Source: Aurantimicrobium sp. INA4
Lineage (GTDB): Bacteria; Actinomycetota; Actinomycetes; Actinomycetales; Microbacteriaceae
Assembly: GCF_027924525.1 (NCBI RefSeq)
Contig: NZ_AP027040.1
Location: 930,001 to 994,000, forward strand
Length of the DNA: 64,000 nt
Reading direction: 5' to 3'
Under the pieces are notes generated by a model, which was not told the DNA's origin, did no database searches, and saw only the letters and a program-made list of their open reading frames with translations. The position numbers and the translations under genes were made by a program. Below are positions 48,280-58,555 of the stretch, piece after piece. Position 1 is the first letter of the stretch. The number at the start of each line of letters is the position of its first letter.

Positions 48280-49463
48280 TACTTCAGGAAGTCGGGGATG
48301 TCGAGGTCGTCATCCTCGTCTACGTAGGAAGGAGTGACGCTGACGTGACTGGTTGTCGCAGGAGTGGTCATCACTGCGGCAAGTTCATCATCAGCAAAGA
48401 CACCTGTTGTTGAGGAAACAATAGGGGTCTCTGCGTAGATGCTTTCACCTGCTGGGAGGACTGATCCAGTGTCCGTCGAGGTGAATGCACGACGAGGCAT
48501 TGGCTTGTGGGTGGGTTCCCCACCATCAAAACCAGCGGCGATAACCGTGACACGAACTTCGTCACCGAGAGTGTCATCAATGACAGCACCGAAGATGATG
48601 TTCGCCTCAGGGTGTACGGCTTCGCCGACCAGTGCAGCAGCATCATTGATCTCGAAGAGACCAAGGTTGGATCCACCCTGAATGGACAGAAGCACACCAC
48701 GCGCTCCTTCAATGCTGGCCTCAAGCAGGGGTGAGGCTACGGCCAGCTCAGCTGCCTTGATCGCGCGGTCTGCACCGCGTGAGGAGCCGATTCCCATCAG
48801 GGCAGATCCAGCGCCCTGCATTACCGACTTCACGTCTGCGAAGTCGAGGTTGATCAGACCTGGGGTGGTGATGAGGTCTGTAATTCCTTGAACACCAGCA
48901 AGCAGAACCTGATCTGCTGTGGCAAAAGCTTCCTGAACGGAGATACTACGATCGCTAATTTCGAGGAGGCGATCGTTGGGAACAACGATGAGAGTGTCTA
49001 CCTCTGCGCGCAATGCAGCAACACCGGTGTCGGCTTGTGCAGCACGGCGCTTTCCTTCGAATCCGAAGGGCTTGGTCACGACACCGATGGTCAGGGCACC
49101 GATGGACTTAGCAATCTTGGCGACAACTGGAGCAGCGCCTGTACCAGTTCCACCGCCTTCACCTGCGGTAACGAAAACCATGTCAGCACCAGCAAGCGCT
49201 TCCTCGATTTCCTCAGCGTGATCTTCGGCGGCTTTACGGCCAACTTCGGGGTCAGCACCTGCGCCGAGGCCACGGGTCAGTTCTCGGCCGATGTCGAGTT
49301 TGACGTCGGCTTCACTGAGGAGAAGTGCTTGAGCATCGGTGTTGACTGCGATGAATTCAACACCCTTGAGGCCAAGCTCAATCATGCGGTTTACTGCGTT
49401 GACACCGCCACCACCGACGCCGACCACCTTGATGACGGCGAGGTAATTCTGATTCATTGACAC
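48279..49463 (-). CDS. ftsZ: Cell division protein FtsZ
   Basis: Tubulin-like GTPase forming the division ring. The 394-aa protein has [13 protein letters not shown], the tubulin signature [22 protein letters not shown] and the C-terminal partner-binding tail [11 protein letters not shown]. The GTG at 49463 is chosen because GGAGG lies 7 nt before it; ATG two codons later is a less well spaced option. The 142-nt gap to ftsQ may hold its own promoter. Confidence 0.98.
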   Translation of the reverse strand: MSMNQNYLAVIKVVGVGGGGVNAVNRMIELGLKGVEFIAVNTDAQALLLSEADVKLDIGRELTRGLGAGADPEVGRKAAEDHAEEIEEALAGADMVFVTAGEGGGTGTGAAPVVAKIAKSIGALTIGVVTKPFGFEGKRRAAQADTGVAALRAEVDTLIVVPNDRLLEISDRSISVQEAFATADQVLLAGVQGITDLITTPGLINLDFADVKSVMQGAGSALMGIGSSRGADRAIKAAELAVASPLLEASIEGARGVLLSIQGGSNLGLFEINDAAALVGEAVHPEANIIFGAVIDDTLGDEVRVTVIAAGFDGGEPTHKPMPRRAFTSTDTGSVLPAGESIYAETPIVSSTTGVFADDELAAVMTTPATTSHVSVTPSYVDEDDDLDIPDFLK

Positions 49464-49604
49464 GTTATGGCCTCCGCTAGAACTCTAAAGTTCAAGTCGA
49501 ACCTTAAAGTTATGCTCAGTATGCATTTCTTGATTTGAGAGTAGGTCGAAGCACTCCGCTCCCTCGTGCGACACGCCTAGAGAGTCTCAGATCAAAGAAA
49601 AGTT

Positions 49605-50747
49605 TTAACGCACAACCGCTGTCTTGGGCGAGGAAACGTCATACTCTCCCACCGTGCCAACTGGATTGAGAGCCAACAGCTGAGAGAGCACACGGTTCTT
49701 CATCGCCGCGTTTTCAGGACCACCCCAAAAGACCCGGGCTCCCCCGGTCAAAATGAGTGTGACATCATCCGTGGTGTTGGCAATAACCTCGTCAAGCTGG
49801 CCAGCTAATCCTGCTGGCAAAGAATTAATCACATCGATTGCCGCAGCGAAACCCTTAGATCGCACTGAATCACCTTCCACCGTGAACAGTGGCAAGCCAG
49901 GAACTCGCTCTGGAGTTTCTTCGATGACAACCCCCGCGGGGTCGACCATGATGAAACCATTAGGCGACGGCAGATACCCAACAGGGGCTCGCTCAACAAC
50001 TTTCACCACCAGAGTGTGTGGTGGCACTGCAACTGTGGAGTAGCTCTTCACCAATGGTTGAGCCTCGACAGCCTTTCGCACAGCTCCCATATCTACCAGC
50101 GGAAGCGGCTTGTTGAGTTCAGGCTGGAGCGAGGCAATGATTTGATCGGCAGGAACCCTGGTTGCCCCCTCAACGACAATATTTTGGAGCGCCAGTATGG
50201 GGGTAAACATTCCCACGCCCACAAAAATCAATATTGCGACGAAAGAACCAGCAAGGGATGCCCACACCATCCGTCGACGACGTAGGTGAGCAGTAAAGCG
50301 TCGAACCTCGTCACGTTCAAAAGCTTTGCGAGCCTTGACAGCTTCTTTGAGCTTTCGTTTTGCTTCGAGTGCCTCCTGCTGTGAGGCGGTAAGTTTGCGA
50401 GCTGCTTTCGTTGGACGTGAGGCAGAGGTACTTGATTGTGCCGTTATGGTTTTCGGCCGTGCCGGTGCACCAACTGGCCTAAGCGTGCCCTGCACGCGAC
50501 TGCCAGTTGGTGTTGAAACAGCTGGTGCAGAAGTACGAGTGCCGCTGGGTGATTGCGAGACTCGTGAAGATTTTTTTTGTTTCTTAAGCTCAGCCTTTTC
50601 CTGCTTGCGTTTAGCGCGAGAAGGTCGCGGCGGAGTACCTTGTTGTGCACGAGTAGGAGGTTGAGGCTTCACTGGCTGCGATGCAGCCTGTGAGGTGGGT
50701 TGTGGCCGGGACTGCGGTGTCCCTGGCGGTCCTTGTGGCCGTTTCAT
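49605..50747 (-). CDS. ftsQ: Cell division protein FtsQ
   Basis: Bitopic divisome protein. The 380-aa sequence has a long cytoplasmic N-terminal part (~155 aa) rich in Pro, Gln, Ala, Thr and Lys/Arg, one membrane helix (about 157-180, after RRRRMVW), then a POTRA domain (LQNIVVEGATRVPADQI) and the FtsQ beta domain (VKVVERAPVGYLPSPNG, in part). The N-terminal tail is longer than in many relatives. It starts 3 nt after murC. Confidence 0.93.
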   Translation of the reverse strand: MKRPQGPPGTPQSRPQPTSQAASQPVKPQPPTRAQQGTPPRPSRAKRKQEKAELKKQKKSSRVSQSPSGTRTSAPAVSTPTGSRVQGTLRPVGAPARPKTITAQSSTSASRPTKAARKLTASQQEALEAKRKLKEAVKARKAFERDEVRRFTAHLRRRRMVWASLAGSFVAILIFVGVGMFTPILALQNIVVEGATRVPADQIIASLQPELNKPLPLVDMGAVRKAVEAQPLVKSYSTVAVPPHTLVVKVVERAPVGYLPSPNGFIMVDPAGVVIEETPERVPGLPLFTVEGDSVRSKGFAAAIDVINSLPAGLAGQLDEVIANTTDDVTLILTGGARVFWGGPENAAMKNRVLSQLLALNPVGTVGEYDVSSPKTAVVR

Positions 50748-50750
50748 GAG

Positions 50751-52148
50751 CTAGCTCGTAGCTTCGAGTGAAGCCAAAATCTGAGGAATGATGCGATACA
50801 CATCACCACAGCCCAACGTGATGACGTAGTCACCAGGTCGCGCGATGCGGGCAATGTGATCTGCTGCTTCCTGCCAATCGGAGATAAAAGCAACCTTGCT
50901 TTGGTCTGAGAATTTTTCTGAAACGAGAGCTCCCGTTACTCCCGGCACTGGATCTTCACGTGCCCCGTATACGTCAAGGACAACCGTAAGGTCGGCATCT
51001 TCTTCAAGTGTCTGAGCAAACTCGCCACAAAAATGTTGGGTACGGCTGTAGAGGTGAGGTTGATGCACCGCAATCACACGACCTTCACCAACAACTGTTC
51101 GCGCGGCAGTGAGAACCGCATTCACTTCAGTGTGGTGGTGGGCATAGTCGTCATACACACTCACTCCCCTGCGCACCCCGTGGAGCTCAAAACGACGTTC
51201 GGTGCCACCAAATTCAGAAATTCCGGCCAGAGATGACGCGGGGTCAAAGCCCAGACCGACGAGGGTAGCAAAAGCACCTGCCGCATTGATGGCATTGTGG
51301 CGACCTGGAACCTTGAGTTGAGTGGTGTATTTGGTTCCCTTGTACTCAACAGTGAACGTCACACCACCAGTGGTGGTATCAATGTGTGCCAGTCGAACAT
51401 CGGCCGAAGCGGCCTCTCCGAAGGTCATAACTGTAGGACCTGAGATCTTGCTCCCCACGCGAACAGCACCTGGGTCATCGCTCGAAATAACAACCAGCTC
51501 TCGCGCAGCAGAGGCGAAATCAACAAACGCTTGATCAAATGCTTCAAGAGATCCGTAATGATCGAGGTGATCCGCATCAACATTGGTGATTAACGCGACA
51601 GCAGTGTCATAGAGCAAGAAGGATCCGTCAGATTCGTCTGCCTCAATGACAAAAAGCTCACCCTCGCCATAGGCAGAGCTCAAACCATAAGACTGAACCA
51701 CTCCGCCATTAACGAAACTGGGGTCTGCGCCTAACTCCCGCAAACCGGTCACAATCATTCCAGTAGACGTGGTTTTTCCGTGGGCGCCGGCAACAGAGAC
51801 CAATCTGGACCCACGGGTGAGCCATTCCAAAGCCTGTGAGCGGTGCAGAATGGTCAGGCCTCGTTCTTGCGCAAGAACATACTCAGGGTTGTCTTGCCAC
51901 AGCGCGCCAGTAACAACCAAAGTTTGTGCATCGCCAAGGTTGGATGCATCGTGGCCGATGTGGACCTCAACCCCCAGCTCACGCAGTGCCTGAATATTTG
52001 AAGAATCTCTCACATCAGACCCGGTGACCGTAATGCCGTTCGCCAGAAAGAGGCGAGCAATGCCGCTCATTCCCGAGCCACCGATGCCCACCATATGCAC
52101 GGTCCCCAAATCCTCAGGGGCGACAACAGTGGGGTCAGGCTTAATCAC
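50751..52148 (-). CDS. murC: UDP-N-acetylmuramate--L-alanine ligase
   Basis: Adds the first amino acid of the peptidoglycan stem. The 465-aa Mur ligase has the N-terminal [14 protein letters not shown], the P-loop [11 protein letters not shown], the carbamoyl/Glu-Asn-His region [12 protein letters not shown] and [11 protein letters not shown] in the C-terminal domain. In Microbacteriaceae with B-type peptidoglycan the first residue may be Gly rather than Ala; sequence alone does not tell. GTG start. Confidence 0.97.
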   Translation of the reverse strand: MIKPDPTVVAPEDLGTVHMVGIGGSGMSGIARLFLANGITVTGSDVRDSSNIQALRELGVEVHIGHDASNLGDAQTLVVTGALWQDNPEYVLAQERGLTILHRSQALEWLTRGSRLVSVAGAHGKTTSTGMIVTGLRELGADPSFVNGGVVQSYGLSSAYGEGELFVIEADESDGSFLLYDTAVALITNVDADHLDHYGSLEAFDQAFVDFASAARELVVISSDDPGAVRVGSKISGPTVMTFGEAASADVRLAHIDTTTGGVTFTVEYKGTKYTTQLKVPGRHNAINAAGAFATLVGLGFDPASSLAGISEFGGTERRFELHGVRRGVSVYDDYAHHHTEVNAVLTAARTVVGEGRVIAVHQPHLYSRTQHFCGEFAQTLEEDADLTVVLDVYGAREDPVPGVTGALVSEKFSDQSKVAFISDWQEAADHIARIARPGDYVITLGCGDVYRIIPQILASLEATS

Positions 52149-52214
52149 GGGGCACTCTTTCGATCACACACGCGAAAAACGCGCTGACTACCGTTATAAC
52201 GCAGAAAGCTGGGC

Positions 52215-53297
52215 CTAAGCCGATGACAGGGCGGCATCGATGAGATTGATCATGCGCGCAGTCCCGTCTCGCATACCCACGCGGGCTGAAGCATCAGCCA
52301 TCAGCCCTAAACGTGCTTCATCCCGCATCAAGGGCACAAGGTTCTTCGCTATCCACTCTGGAGTGAATTTCTCATCCTCAACGAGAATTCCTCCACCGGC
52401 GCGAACGACACCCGCGGCGTTAAACTTCTGCTCCCCATTACCGACCGGATATGGCACATACACCGCTGGTATGCCCAAGGCAGAAAGTTCAGAGACAGTT
52501 GCAGAACCGGCCCGAGAAACAACAAGTTGCGCCACGGCTAGGGCAAGATCCATTCGGTCGCAGTAGTCCACAACGACATAACCAGGAATCTGTGGCAGAG
52601 CCTCAGGCTTGTTTTGGCCAACAATGTGGAGCACCTGATAGCCCGCATCCATGAGCTGCTGAGCAGAGGCGGCAATGGAAGTGTTGATAGACCTCGCCCC
52701 CAGTGAACCACTGGTGACAACCAGCACAGGACGGTGATGCTCCAAGCCAAAAAAAGCGAGTGCTGCCGGCCGCTGAGCTGGAATATCTAACGTCTCAATT
52801 TCCTTACGCAAAGGAGTCCCCACCGTCACAGCATGAGGCAGTGGAGTTCCCTCAAAGGTCACGCCTACAAAGCGAGTGGACCTGGCACCCCAACGGTTGG
52901 CCAGACCCGGCTTGGCATTTGCTTCATGAATGACGTAGGGGGTGCGAGTCTTCTTCGCTGCAGAATACGCAGGAGCGGCGGCATAGCCTCCCACCCCAAT
53001 AACAACATCAACCTTGCGGTGGGCGATTAGGTCAACGACTGTGGCTACAGCTTTGGGCCAACCAGCGAGAAATGTCCGAGAACTCGAGAGGAAATGACGA
53101 GCACGTGGAAAAGGGATTCGTGGAATCGTAATGAGCTCATACCCTCGAGCCGGAACAAGCTGTGCTTCTAACCCCTCTGCCGTTCCCACACAAATGATGG
53201 TGGCTTCTGGATCACGAGCTGTGAGCGCATCGGCAATCGCAAGCATCGGGTTCACATGCCCTGCGGTTCCGCCCCCAGCAAGAAGATATGTGGTCAT
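52215..53297 (-). CDS. murG: UDP-GlcNAc--lipid I N-acetylglucosaminyltransferase
   Basis: Makes lipid II from lipid I. The 360-aa GT28 protein has the N-terminal GGGTAGHVNPMLAIA, the G-loop TSGSLGARSINTSI and the UDP-site SRAGSATVSELSALGIPAVYVPYP (in part). The ATG overlaps the ftsW stop by 4 nt. 66 nt separate it from murC. Confidence 0.97.
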   Translation of the reverse strand: MTTYLLAGGGTAGHVNPMLAIADALTARDPEATIICVGTAEGLEAQLVPARGYELITIPRIPFPRARHFLSSSRTFLAGWPKAVATVVDLIAHRKVDVVIGVGGYAAAPAYSAAKKTRTPYVIHEANAKPGLANRWGARSTRFVGVTFEGTPLPHAVTVGTPLRKEIETLDIPAQRPAALAFFGLEHHRPVLVVTSGSLGARSINTSIAASAQQLMDAGYQVLHIVGQNKPEALPQIPGYVVVDYCDRMDLALAVAQLVVSRAGSATVSELSALGIPAVYVPYPVGNGEQKFNAAGVVRAGGGILVEDEKFTPEWIAKNLVPLMRDEARLGLMADASARVGMRDGTARMINLIDAALSSA

Positions 53298-54550
53298 CGG
53301 CGACGCCCCAAAGGCTTTTTGATGGGTTTTTCTTCCTTGGTGAATGACAACACAACACCAATTGCAAGCAACGTCATAACCAATGCAGAACCGCCCGAAC
53401 TAAGCAAAGGAAGCGGCACTCCCAGAACCGGAAGCAGTCCAACTACAACACCAATGTTGACGAATGCCTGGCCGACAATCCAGATCATAATTCCGCCGGT
53501 AGTGATTCGAACAAGCGGGTCTTTCGCACTGCGAATAATGCGCGTGAATGTCACTGCCATCACTACAAACAACACAATGATGAGCAAAGCACCAATAAGT
53601 CCCAGTTCTTCACCAATGATGGCAAAAATGTAGTCATTATCAGCTGCGGGAAGCCACGACCATTTTGCTTTGGACTGGCCAAGGCCCACCCCAAAAATCC
53701 CACCGTTAGCTAGAGCCCATTTACCGTGTAAAGGCTGCCAGCAGGCATTGGTGTAATCCGTGCAGTTCTCACTCAGGAAGGACATGATTCGGTTCATGCG
53801 GTTAGGGCTCGTGACAACGTAAAACGCCACCACAGCAGACACCGCAACTGTTGGGAGGACAATTACCCGATCTGCCACACCTGAGAAGGCAATACACCCC
53901 ATGATGATGGCGAAGATGATGATTGTTGTTCCCAAGTCACCACCGAGCAAAACAAGGAATGCAACGCCATATACCGGGAAAATCGAAAGGAAGATGCGGA
54001 AGCTGTAGGGGCCAACACGGTTGATAATTTCTGGAAGATTAACTCCCAGCCATATCGCAACGGTCAGTTTAATAAGTTCTGAGGGCTGGACCTGAATTCC
54101 GAGATCAACCCAGTTTCGGTTTCCACCGGATTCAACACCCAAGGGCGTGAAAACCAGCAACTGCAGAGCACCCGAAGCAATCAATGCAATGAGCGCCCAC
54201 CTGCGATAGATCTCAAGCGGGAATCGGCTGACAAAAAGCATCAAGGGTATCGCGATGATTGCAGAACCAGCTTGTTTGAAGAAGCTGCCAAAGAACCCAC
54301 CCTCAGAGAGGAAAGAATCCACCGCTGATGCCGAGAGCACCATGATCAAACCGATGAGGACCGTCAGAAGTGTTACGCCGGCAAGCCAGTAAAAGTTAGG
54401 TGACTCAGCTCTGAATTGTTGACCTAAGTTGAACCGAGTTGCCAATAGACCTTTGGCCGCAGGGGCAGATTGCTGCGGGTTCTGCCTGGGTCGAACTGGC
54501 GCAGAAGCAGGCCTTCGGCCCTGCGGGTTAGTTCGAGGCGGATTCGCCAT
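53294..54550 (-). CDS. ftsW: SEDS-family lipid II polymerase FtsW
   Basis: Septal peptidoglycan glycosyltransferase. The 418-aa protein has a Pro/Arg-rich cytoplasmic start, about ten membrane helices and the SEDS hallmarks GGNRNWVDLG, and the C-terminal GVPLPLLSSGGSALV. Start at 54550 (MANPPRTNPQG), with GGAGG 8 nt upstream; it overlaps murD by 23 nt. An in-frame GTG 9 nt earlier is less well placed. Confidence 0.96.
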   Translation of the reverse strand: MANPPRTNPQGRRPASAPVRPRQNPQQSAPAAKGLLATRFNLGQQFRAESPNFYWLAGVTLLTVLIGLIMVLSASAVDSFLSEGGFFGSFFKQAGSAIIAIPLMLFVSRFPLEIYRRWALIALIASGALQLLVFTPLGVESGGNRNWVDLGIQVQPSELIKLTVAIWLGVNLPEIINRVGPYSFRIFLSIFPVYGVAFLVLLGGDLGTTIIIFAIIMGCIAFSGVADRVIVLPTVAVSAVVAFYVVTSPNRMNRIMSFLSENCTDYTNACWQPLHGKWALANGGIFGVGLGQSKAKWSWLPAADNDYIFAIIGEELGLIGALLIIVLFVVMAVTFTRIIRSAKDPLVRITTGGIMIWIVGQAFVNIGVVVGLLPVLGVPLPLLSSGGSALVMTLLAIGVVLSFTKEEKPIKKPLGRRR

Positions 54551-56027
54551 CCGCCTCACCTCCCAGGTTTGCTTTCACGGCCTCGGCGAACATTCGTCCC
54601 CGTTCGGCATAATCCGTAAATTGGTCCATCGAAGCTGCAGCAGGAGCCAAAAGGACAACATCACCCGATTGTGCAAGTTCTGCGGCTAAGGTCACAGCCG
54701 TAACCATGACATCACTAGTGTCCGCTGACTCCACCTCGCGAACGCTCACCCCGGGCGCGTGTCGCTCGAATGCTGAGATAACCTCAGATCGGTCAACCCC
54801 AATAACAACCGCACCGCGCAAGCGATCAGCATGTTGAGCCACAAGCTCATCAATATTGACGCCTTTGAGCAATCCACCAACAATCCAGACAATGGAGTTG
54901 TTTGCCGCCAGCGATGCCGAAGCCGCGTGAGGATTAGTTGCTTTGGAATCATCAATCCAGGTAATGCCGTCTTGGACGGCAACAACTTCAATCCGGTGAG
55001 CATCCAGACGAAAGTTCTTGAGAGCTTCTGAAATAGCCTCAACAGGGACGCCGAAAGACCTTGCTAAGGCACTGGCAGCTAACACGTTGGCCACAATGTG
55101 TGGCGAGCCCAAACCACGCTCTTCAAGCTCTGAGACGGTAGTGATTTCTAATGCAGTGTTGTGTCGCTCATCTAAGAATGCTCGGTCACACAAAATTCCA
55201 TCCACGATGCCAAAATCACTGCGGCCTGGTGCTCCGAGATCGAAACCGATAGCCCGTGCGCCCTCTTGAACATCTGCGTTTTCAACCATGCGCTCGGTCT
55301 GACGGTCTGCTTTGTTGTAGACACAGGCAACCTGTGTTCCCTCAAAAATGCGGGCTTTAGCTGCTACATAGGCTTCTAGTGAGCCATGCCAATCTAAATG
55401 ATCATCAGCGATGTTCAATACTGCAGCGGCATAAGGGTGGACGTTTTGCATCCAGTGAAGTTGATAACTGGAAAGCTCAACAACGAAGACGTCAAAACCT
55501 TGTGGGTCTCGGACGGCATCCAGTACCGGAACACCAATATTGCCGCAGGGAGCAACGCGATATCCGGCTGTGGCCAGCATTGCGGCAGTGAGTTGGACGG
55601 TCGTCGTTTTTCCGTTGGTTCCCGTAACGGCAATCCATGGTGCGGGAGTGCCAACTTTATCCCTGACGCGCCACGCCAATTCGATATCTCCCCAGATAGG
55701 GATATTTCGGGCAGAGGCCCACTGCAAAATTGGGTGGTCTGGATGATACCCAGGTGAGACCACAATGAGCTCAGGGGCAAACTCTCTAAGTTCTTCTGGA
55801 ACAGTGCCATCAACAGGCTCATGGACAAATGTTCCACCGATTACTTCAAGCATTTTCAGGCGAAGTTCATCAGCCTGCTGTGCAGTAACCAAGACCTGAG
55901 CACCCAGTTCAGACAGTGTGTCCGCCACAGAAAAACCGGTCACGCCCAGGCCTAAAACTGTCACGCGTAATCCAGCCCAGTTGGCGTGCCAGCTTGTGAG
56001 CTGAGAGAGATCCCGTTGTTCAGACAT
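54528..56027 (-). CDS. murD: UDP-N-acetylmuramoylalanine--D-glutamate ligase
   Basis: Adds D-Glu to the stem peptide. The 499-aa Mur ligase has GLGVTGFSVADTL, the P-loop TGTNGKTTTVQL, NIADDHLDWHGS and the C-terminal DDSKATNPHAASASL motif. The start at 56027 (MSEQRDL) follows the mraY stop by 11 nt; a GTG 27 nt earlier would overlap mraY. Normal partner in the cluster between mraY and ftsW. Confidence 0.96.
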   Translation of the reverse strand: MSEQRDLSQLTSWHANWAGLRVTVLGLGVTGFSVADTLSELGAQVLVTAQQADELRLKMLEVIGGTFVHEPVDGTVPEELREFAPELIVVSPGYHPDHPILQWASARNIPIWGDIELAWRVRDKVGTPAPWIAVTGTNGKTTTVQLTAAMLATAGYRVAPCGNIGVPVLDAVRDPQGFDVFVVELSSYQLHWMQNVHPYAAAVLNIADDHLDWHGSLEAYVAAKARIFEGTQVACVYNKADRQTERMVENADVQEGARAIGFDLGAPGRSDFGIVDGILCDRAFLDERHNTALEITTVSELEERGLGSPHIVANVLAASALARSFGVPVEAISEALKNFRLDAHRIEVVAVQDGITWIDDSKATNPHAASASLAANNSIVWIVGGLLKGVNIDELVAQHADRLRGAVVIGVDRSEVISAFERHAPGVSVREVESADTSDVMVTAVTLAAELAQSGDVVLLAPAAASMDQFTDYAERGRMFAEAVKANLGGEADGESASN

Positions 56028-56038
56028 CACGAAAGGCT

Positions 56039-57133
56039 TTATTGGGTCAACCACTCGAGGTAGAACATACCAACCCCAGTAATCACAAACAGAGCTGAAA
56101 TAATCCAGAACCGAACAACGACGGTAACTTCAGGCCAGCCCTTGAGCTCGAAATGATGATGGATGGGCGACATCAAGAAGATGCGCTTTCCTCTGGTGAG
56201 CTTGAAGTATCCCCGTTGGACAATCACCGAGCCTGTGTCAATGACAAAAAGACCAGCAAGGATAACCAAGAGGAGTTCGGTTTGGCTGAGGATAGCCAAA
56301 GCGGCCAAAGCACCACCCAGTGCCATGGACCCGGTGTCTCCGAGGAAGATTTGTGCGGGAGAGGTGTTCCACCACAAGAATCCAATCAAACCTCCAACAA
56401 TTGCCGCGGCAACAATGGCCAGGTCGAGAGGATCACGGACGTCATAACACTTATATGCAACCTGAGGGTCAAGTCGCGACGAGAAACATGACTGGTTTTG
56501 CTGCCAGAAGTTCATGATCACAAAGGAACCGATAGTGAAGATAGATGCACCGGTAGCTAAGCCGTCCAAACCATCTGTGAGGTTCACAGCATTTGATGTG
56601 CTGGTCACGATCAAAATGATCCAGACCAAGAAAGCAAACAAGCCCAGGCCAGCACCCAGCGCAGCAAAATCAAGATTTGTATCACGAATAAACGAGATGC
56701 TCATGGATGCTGGGGTAATGCCATTTTCGTCAGGGAAATTAATGGCGAGCAGGGCAAAAATGACGGCAACGATAATTTGGCCCACCACTTTAGGCCAGCC
56801 GCTCAAACCAAGTGAGCGACGCTTGTGAGTTTTGATGAAGTCATCGATAAATCCGACAAGTCCCAAACCTGTCATGAGAAACAGAACCAAAATGGCGGGA
56901 AGCTCAACACTGTGACCGGTGAGAGGTGTTGCTATGAAGTAGGAAACAAGAACACCAACGATGACGACAATGCCGCCCATCGTGGGGGTACCCTTTTTGG
57001 CGTGGTGCGCATCCGGGCCACCATCGCTAATGAACTGGCCCCACCCAATTCTGCGAAACAGTCGAATAAACACCGGCGTCATGAGCAGGGTGAAGATGAG
57101 TGAGAGTGCGCCGGCTAGAAGTAGGGTACTCAC
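56039..57133 (-). CDS. mraY: Phospho-N-acetylmuramoyl-pentapeptide-transferase
   Basis: Forms lipid I on undecaprenyl phosphate. The 364-aa polytopic protein has [12 protein letters not shown], the Asp-rich loop [17 protein letters not shown] (in part), [15 protein letters not shown] and the His motif [15 protein letters not shown] start (57133) overlapping the murF stop by 4 nt. Confidence 0.97.
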   Translation of the reverse strand: MSTLLLAGALSLIFTLLMTPVFIRLFRRIGWGQFISDGGPDAHHAKKGTPTMGGIVVIVGVLVSYFIATPLTGHSVELPAILVLFLMTGLGLVGFIDDFIKTHKRRSLGLSGWPKVVGQIIVAVIFALLAINFPDENGITPASMSISFIRDTNLDFAALGAGLGLFAFLVWIILIVTSTSNAVNLTDGLDGLATGASIFTIGSFVIMNFWQQNQSCFSSRLDPQVAYKCYDVRDPLDLAIVAAAIVGGLIGFLWWNTSPAQIFLGDTGSMALGGALAALAILSQTELLLVILAGLFVIDTGSVIVQRGYFKLTRGKRIFLMSPIHHHFELKGWPEVTVVVRFWIISALFVITGVGMFYLEWLTQ

Positions 57134-58539
57134 GCGTAGGCCTCTCCTAGTCGATCTCCTAAGAACCGGAGCTTCGCCGAGTTAGACGATTTCACCAGAA
57201 CTATGTCTCCTGCGCGAAGCAGGCTCGATAGGTAATCGTAGGCCTCATCAGGGGTTGAGAAGAACTTCGACTCACCATCCCACGAACCCTCGTTGATGGC
57301 AGAAATATGAAGTCTGCGAGCACCATCCCCAACAACGACGAGTTGATCAATACCTAAACGAACAATAAGGAGGGCAAGTTTGTCCTGTTCTTCACCAGAA
57401 AACTCTCCCAATTCGGCCATTTCACCCAGCACAGCGATGGTGCGGTTGTCGTCCGTTGCGATCTGTCGCAAGGTCTTTATTGCTGCTGCCATCGAATCTG
57501 GACTGGCGTTATAGGCATCGTTGATGATGACAACGTCATCATTCCCAAGAATTTGCATTCTCCAACGTTCAGCTTGGGTTACTGACTCGAGACTTGTCGC
57601 GATGTACTCCAGGGAGAACCCTAATTCCACACCGACAGCAGCTGCCGCTGCAGCATTCATCACGTGGTGCTCTCCGAGGACAGAAAATGAAACGTGAGAA
57701 CGTTCTCCCGAACTCAGGCACAGATCGAACTGTGTGCCTTGCATACTCGAAGTCACATTCTCCACCCGAACGGTGGCATGTGCGGCATAACCGAATGTCC
57801 GCACTTCTCCTGGAGCGGCTGACGCCATTGACATCACGCGATGGTCATCAGCGTTCAAAATTGCGACGCCCTTGGGCCCGAGCGCTTCCACGATTTCTCG
57901 TTTAGCAACAACAGTGGTCTCCACACCGCCGAACTCTCCTGCGTGAGCAAGACCGATCATCAGTACAACGCTGATATCCGGTTGCACCATATCTGTCAGC
58001 AGCTTGATGTTGCCTGGACCGCTGGCTCCCATCTCCAGGATGAGGAACTCAGTGTCTTCGCGCACCTGCAACATCGTGATGGGTGCGCCTACTTCGTTAT
58101 TGAAGGATGCGCGCGGAAAAACGGTCTGACCTTTGCCGCTACACATGGCTGCAACAAGATTCTTCGTGGTGGTTTTTCCGTTAGACCCGGTAATGGCAAC
58201 AACTTTGAGTTTGCCTAGTGAGCGAACGCGCGCAACTACTTCACGAGCAAGTGCGCCCAGTGCGACAACGGCGTTGCTGACAACAATCTGAGGAATAGAA
58301 ACATCAACGGTGTGCTCCACGATTGCCAAGCTGGCACCGTTTTCGAGTGCAGCCGCAACGAAGAGGTGTCCGTCTGTCTCTTCCCCGGGCTTAGCAATAA
58401 AGATGTCACCAGGAGTTATCAAGCGAGAGTCTGTGTCGGCAACACCACTGATAACGGTGTTTTCAGTAGCGCCAAAGTCTCCCAGGTAGAGCTCACCGTC
58501 AATAGCGAGTGCTATGTCAGCAAGGGTGAGTTCAATCAT
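57130..58539 (-). CDS. murF: UDP-N-acetylmuramoyl-tripeptide--D-alanyl-D-alanine ligase
   Basis: Adds D-Ala-D-Ala to the stem peptide. The 469-aa Mur ligase has the N-terminal UDP-binding domain ([17 protein letters not shown]), the P-loop [22 protein letters not shown] and [12 protein letters not shown]. It comes 16 nt after ftsI; murE, normally between ftsI and murF, is missing. The binding motif INDAYNA-PDSM is MurF-type, so this is not a mis-named MurE. Confidence 0.96.
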   Translation of the reverse strand: MIELTLADIALAIDGELYLGDFGATENTVISGVADTDSRLITPGDIFIAKPGEETDGHLFVAAALENGASLAIVEHTVDVSIPQIVVSNAVVALGALAREVVARVRSLGKLKVVAITGSNGKTTTKNLVAAMCSGKGQTVFPRASFNNEVGAPITMLQVREDTEFLILEMGASGPGNIKLLTDMVQPDISVVLMIGLAHAGEFGGVETTVVAKREIVEALGPKGVAILNADDHRVMSMASAAPGEVRTFGYAAHATVRVENVTSSMQGTQFDLCLSSGERSHVSFSVLGEHHVMNAAAAAAVGVELGFSLEYIATSLESVTQAERWRMQILGNDDVVIINDAYNASPDSMAAAIKTLRQIATDDNRTIAVLGEMAELGEFSGEEQDKLALLIVRLGIDQLVVVGDGARRLHISAINEGSWDGESKFFSTPDEAYDYLSSLLRAGDIVLVKSSNSAKLRFLGDRLGEAYA

Positions 58540-58555
58540 GTTCTTATTCTGGTGC

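Noticed and set aside
48888..49460. Long open frame antisense to ftsZ (about 190 codons)
   Set aside because: Mirror frame of a strongly conserved gene; no ribosome site or family features. Similar long antisense frames over pgk, gap, transaldolase and dgt were dismissed for the same reason.
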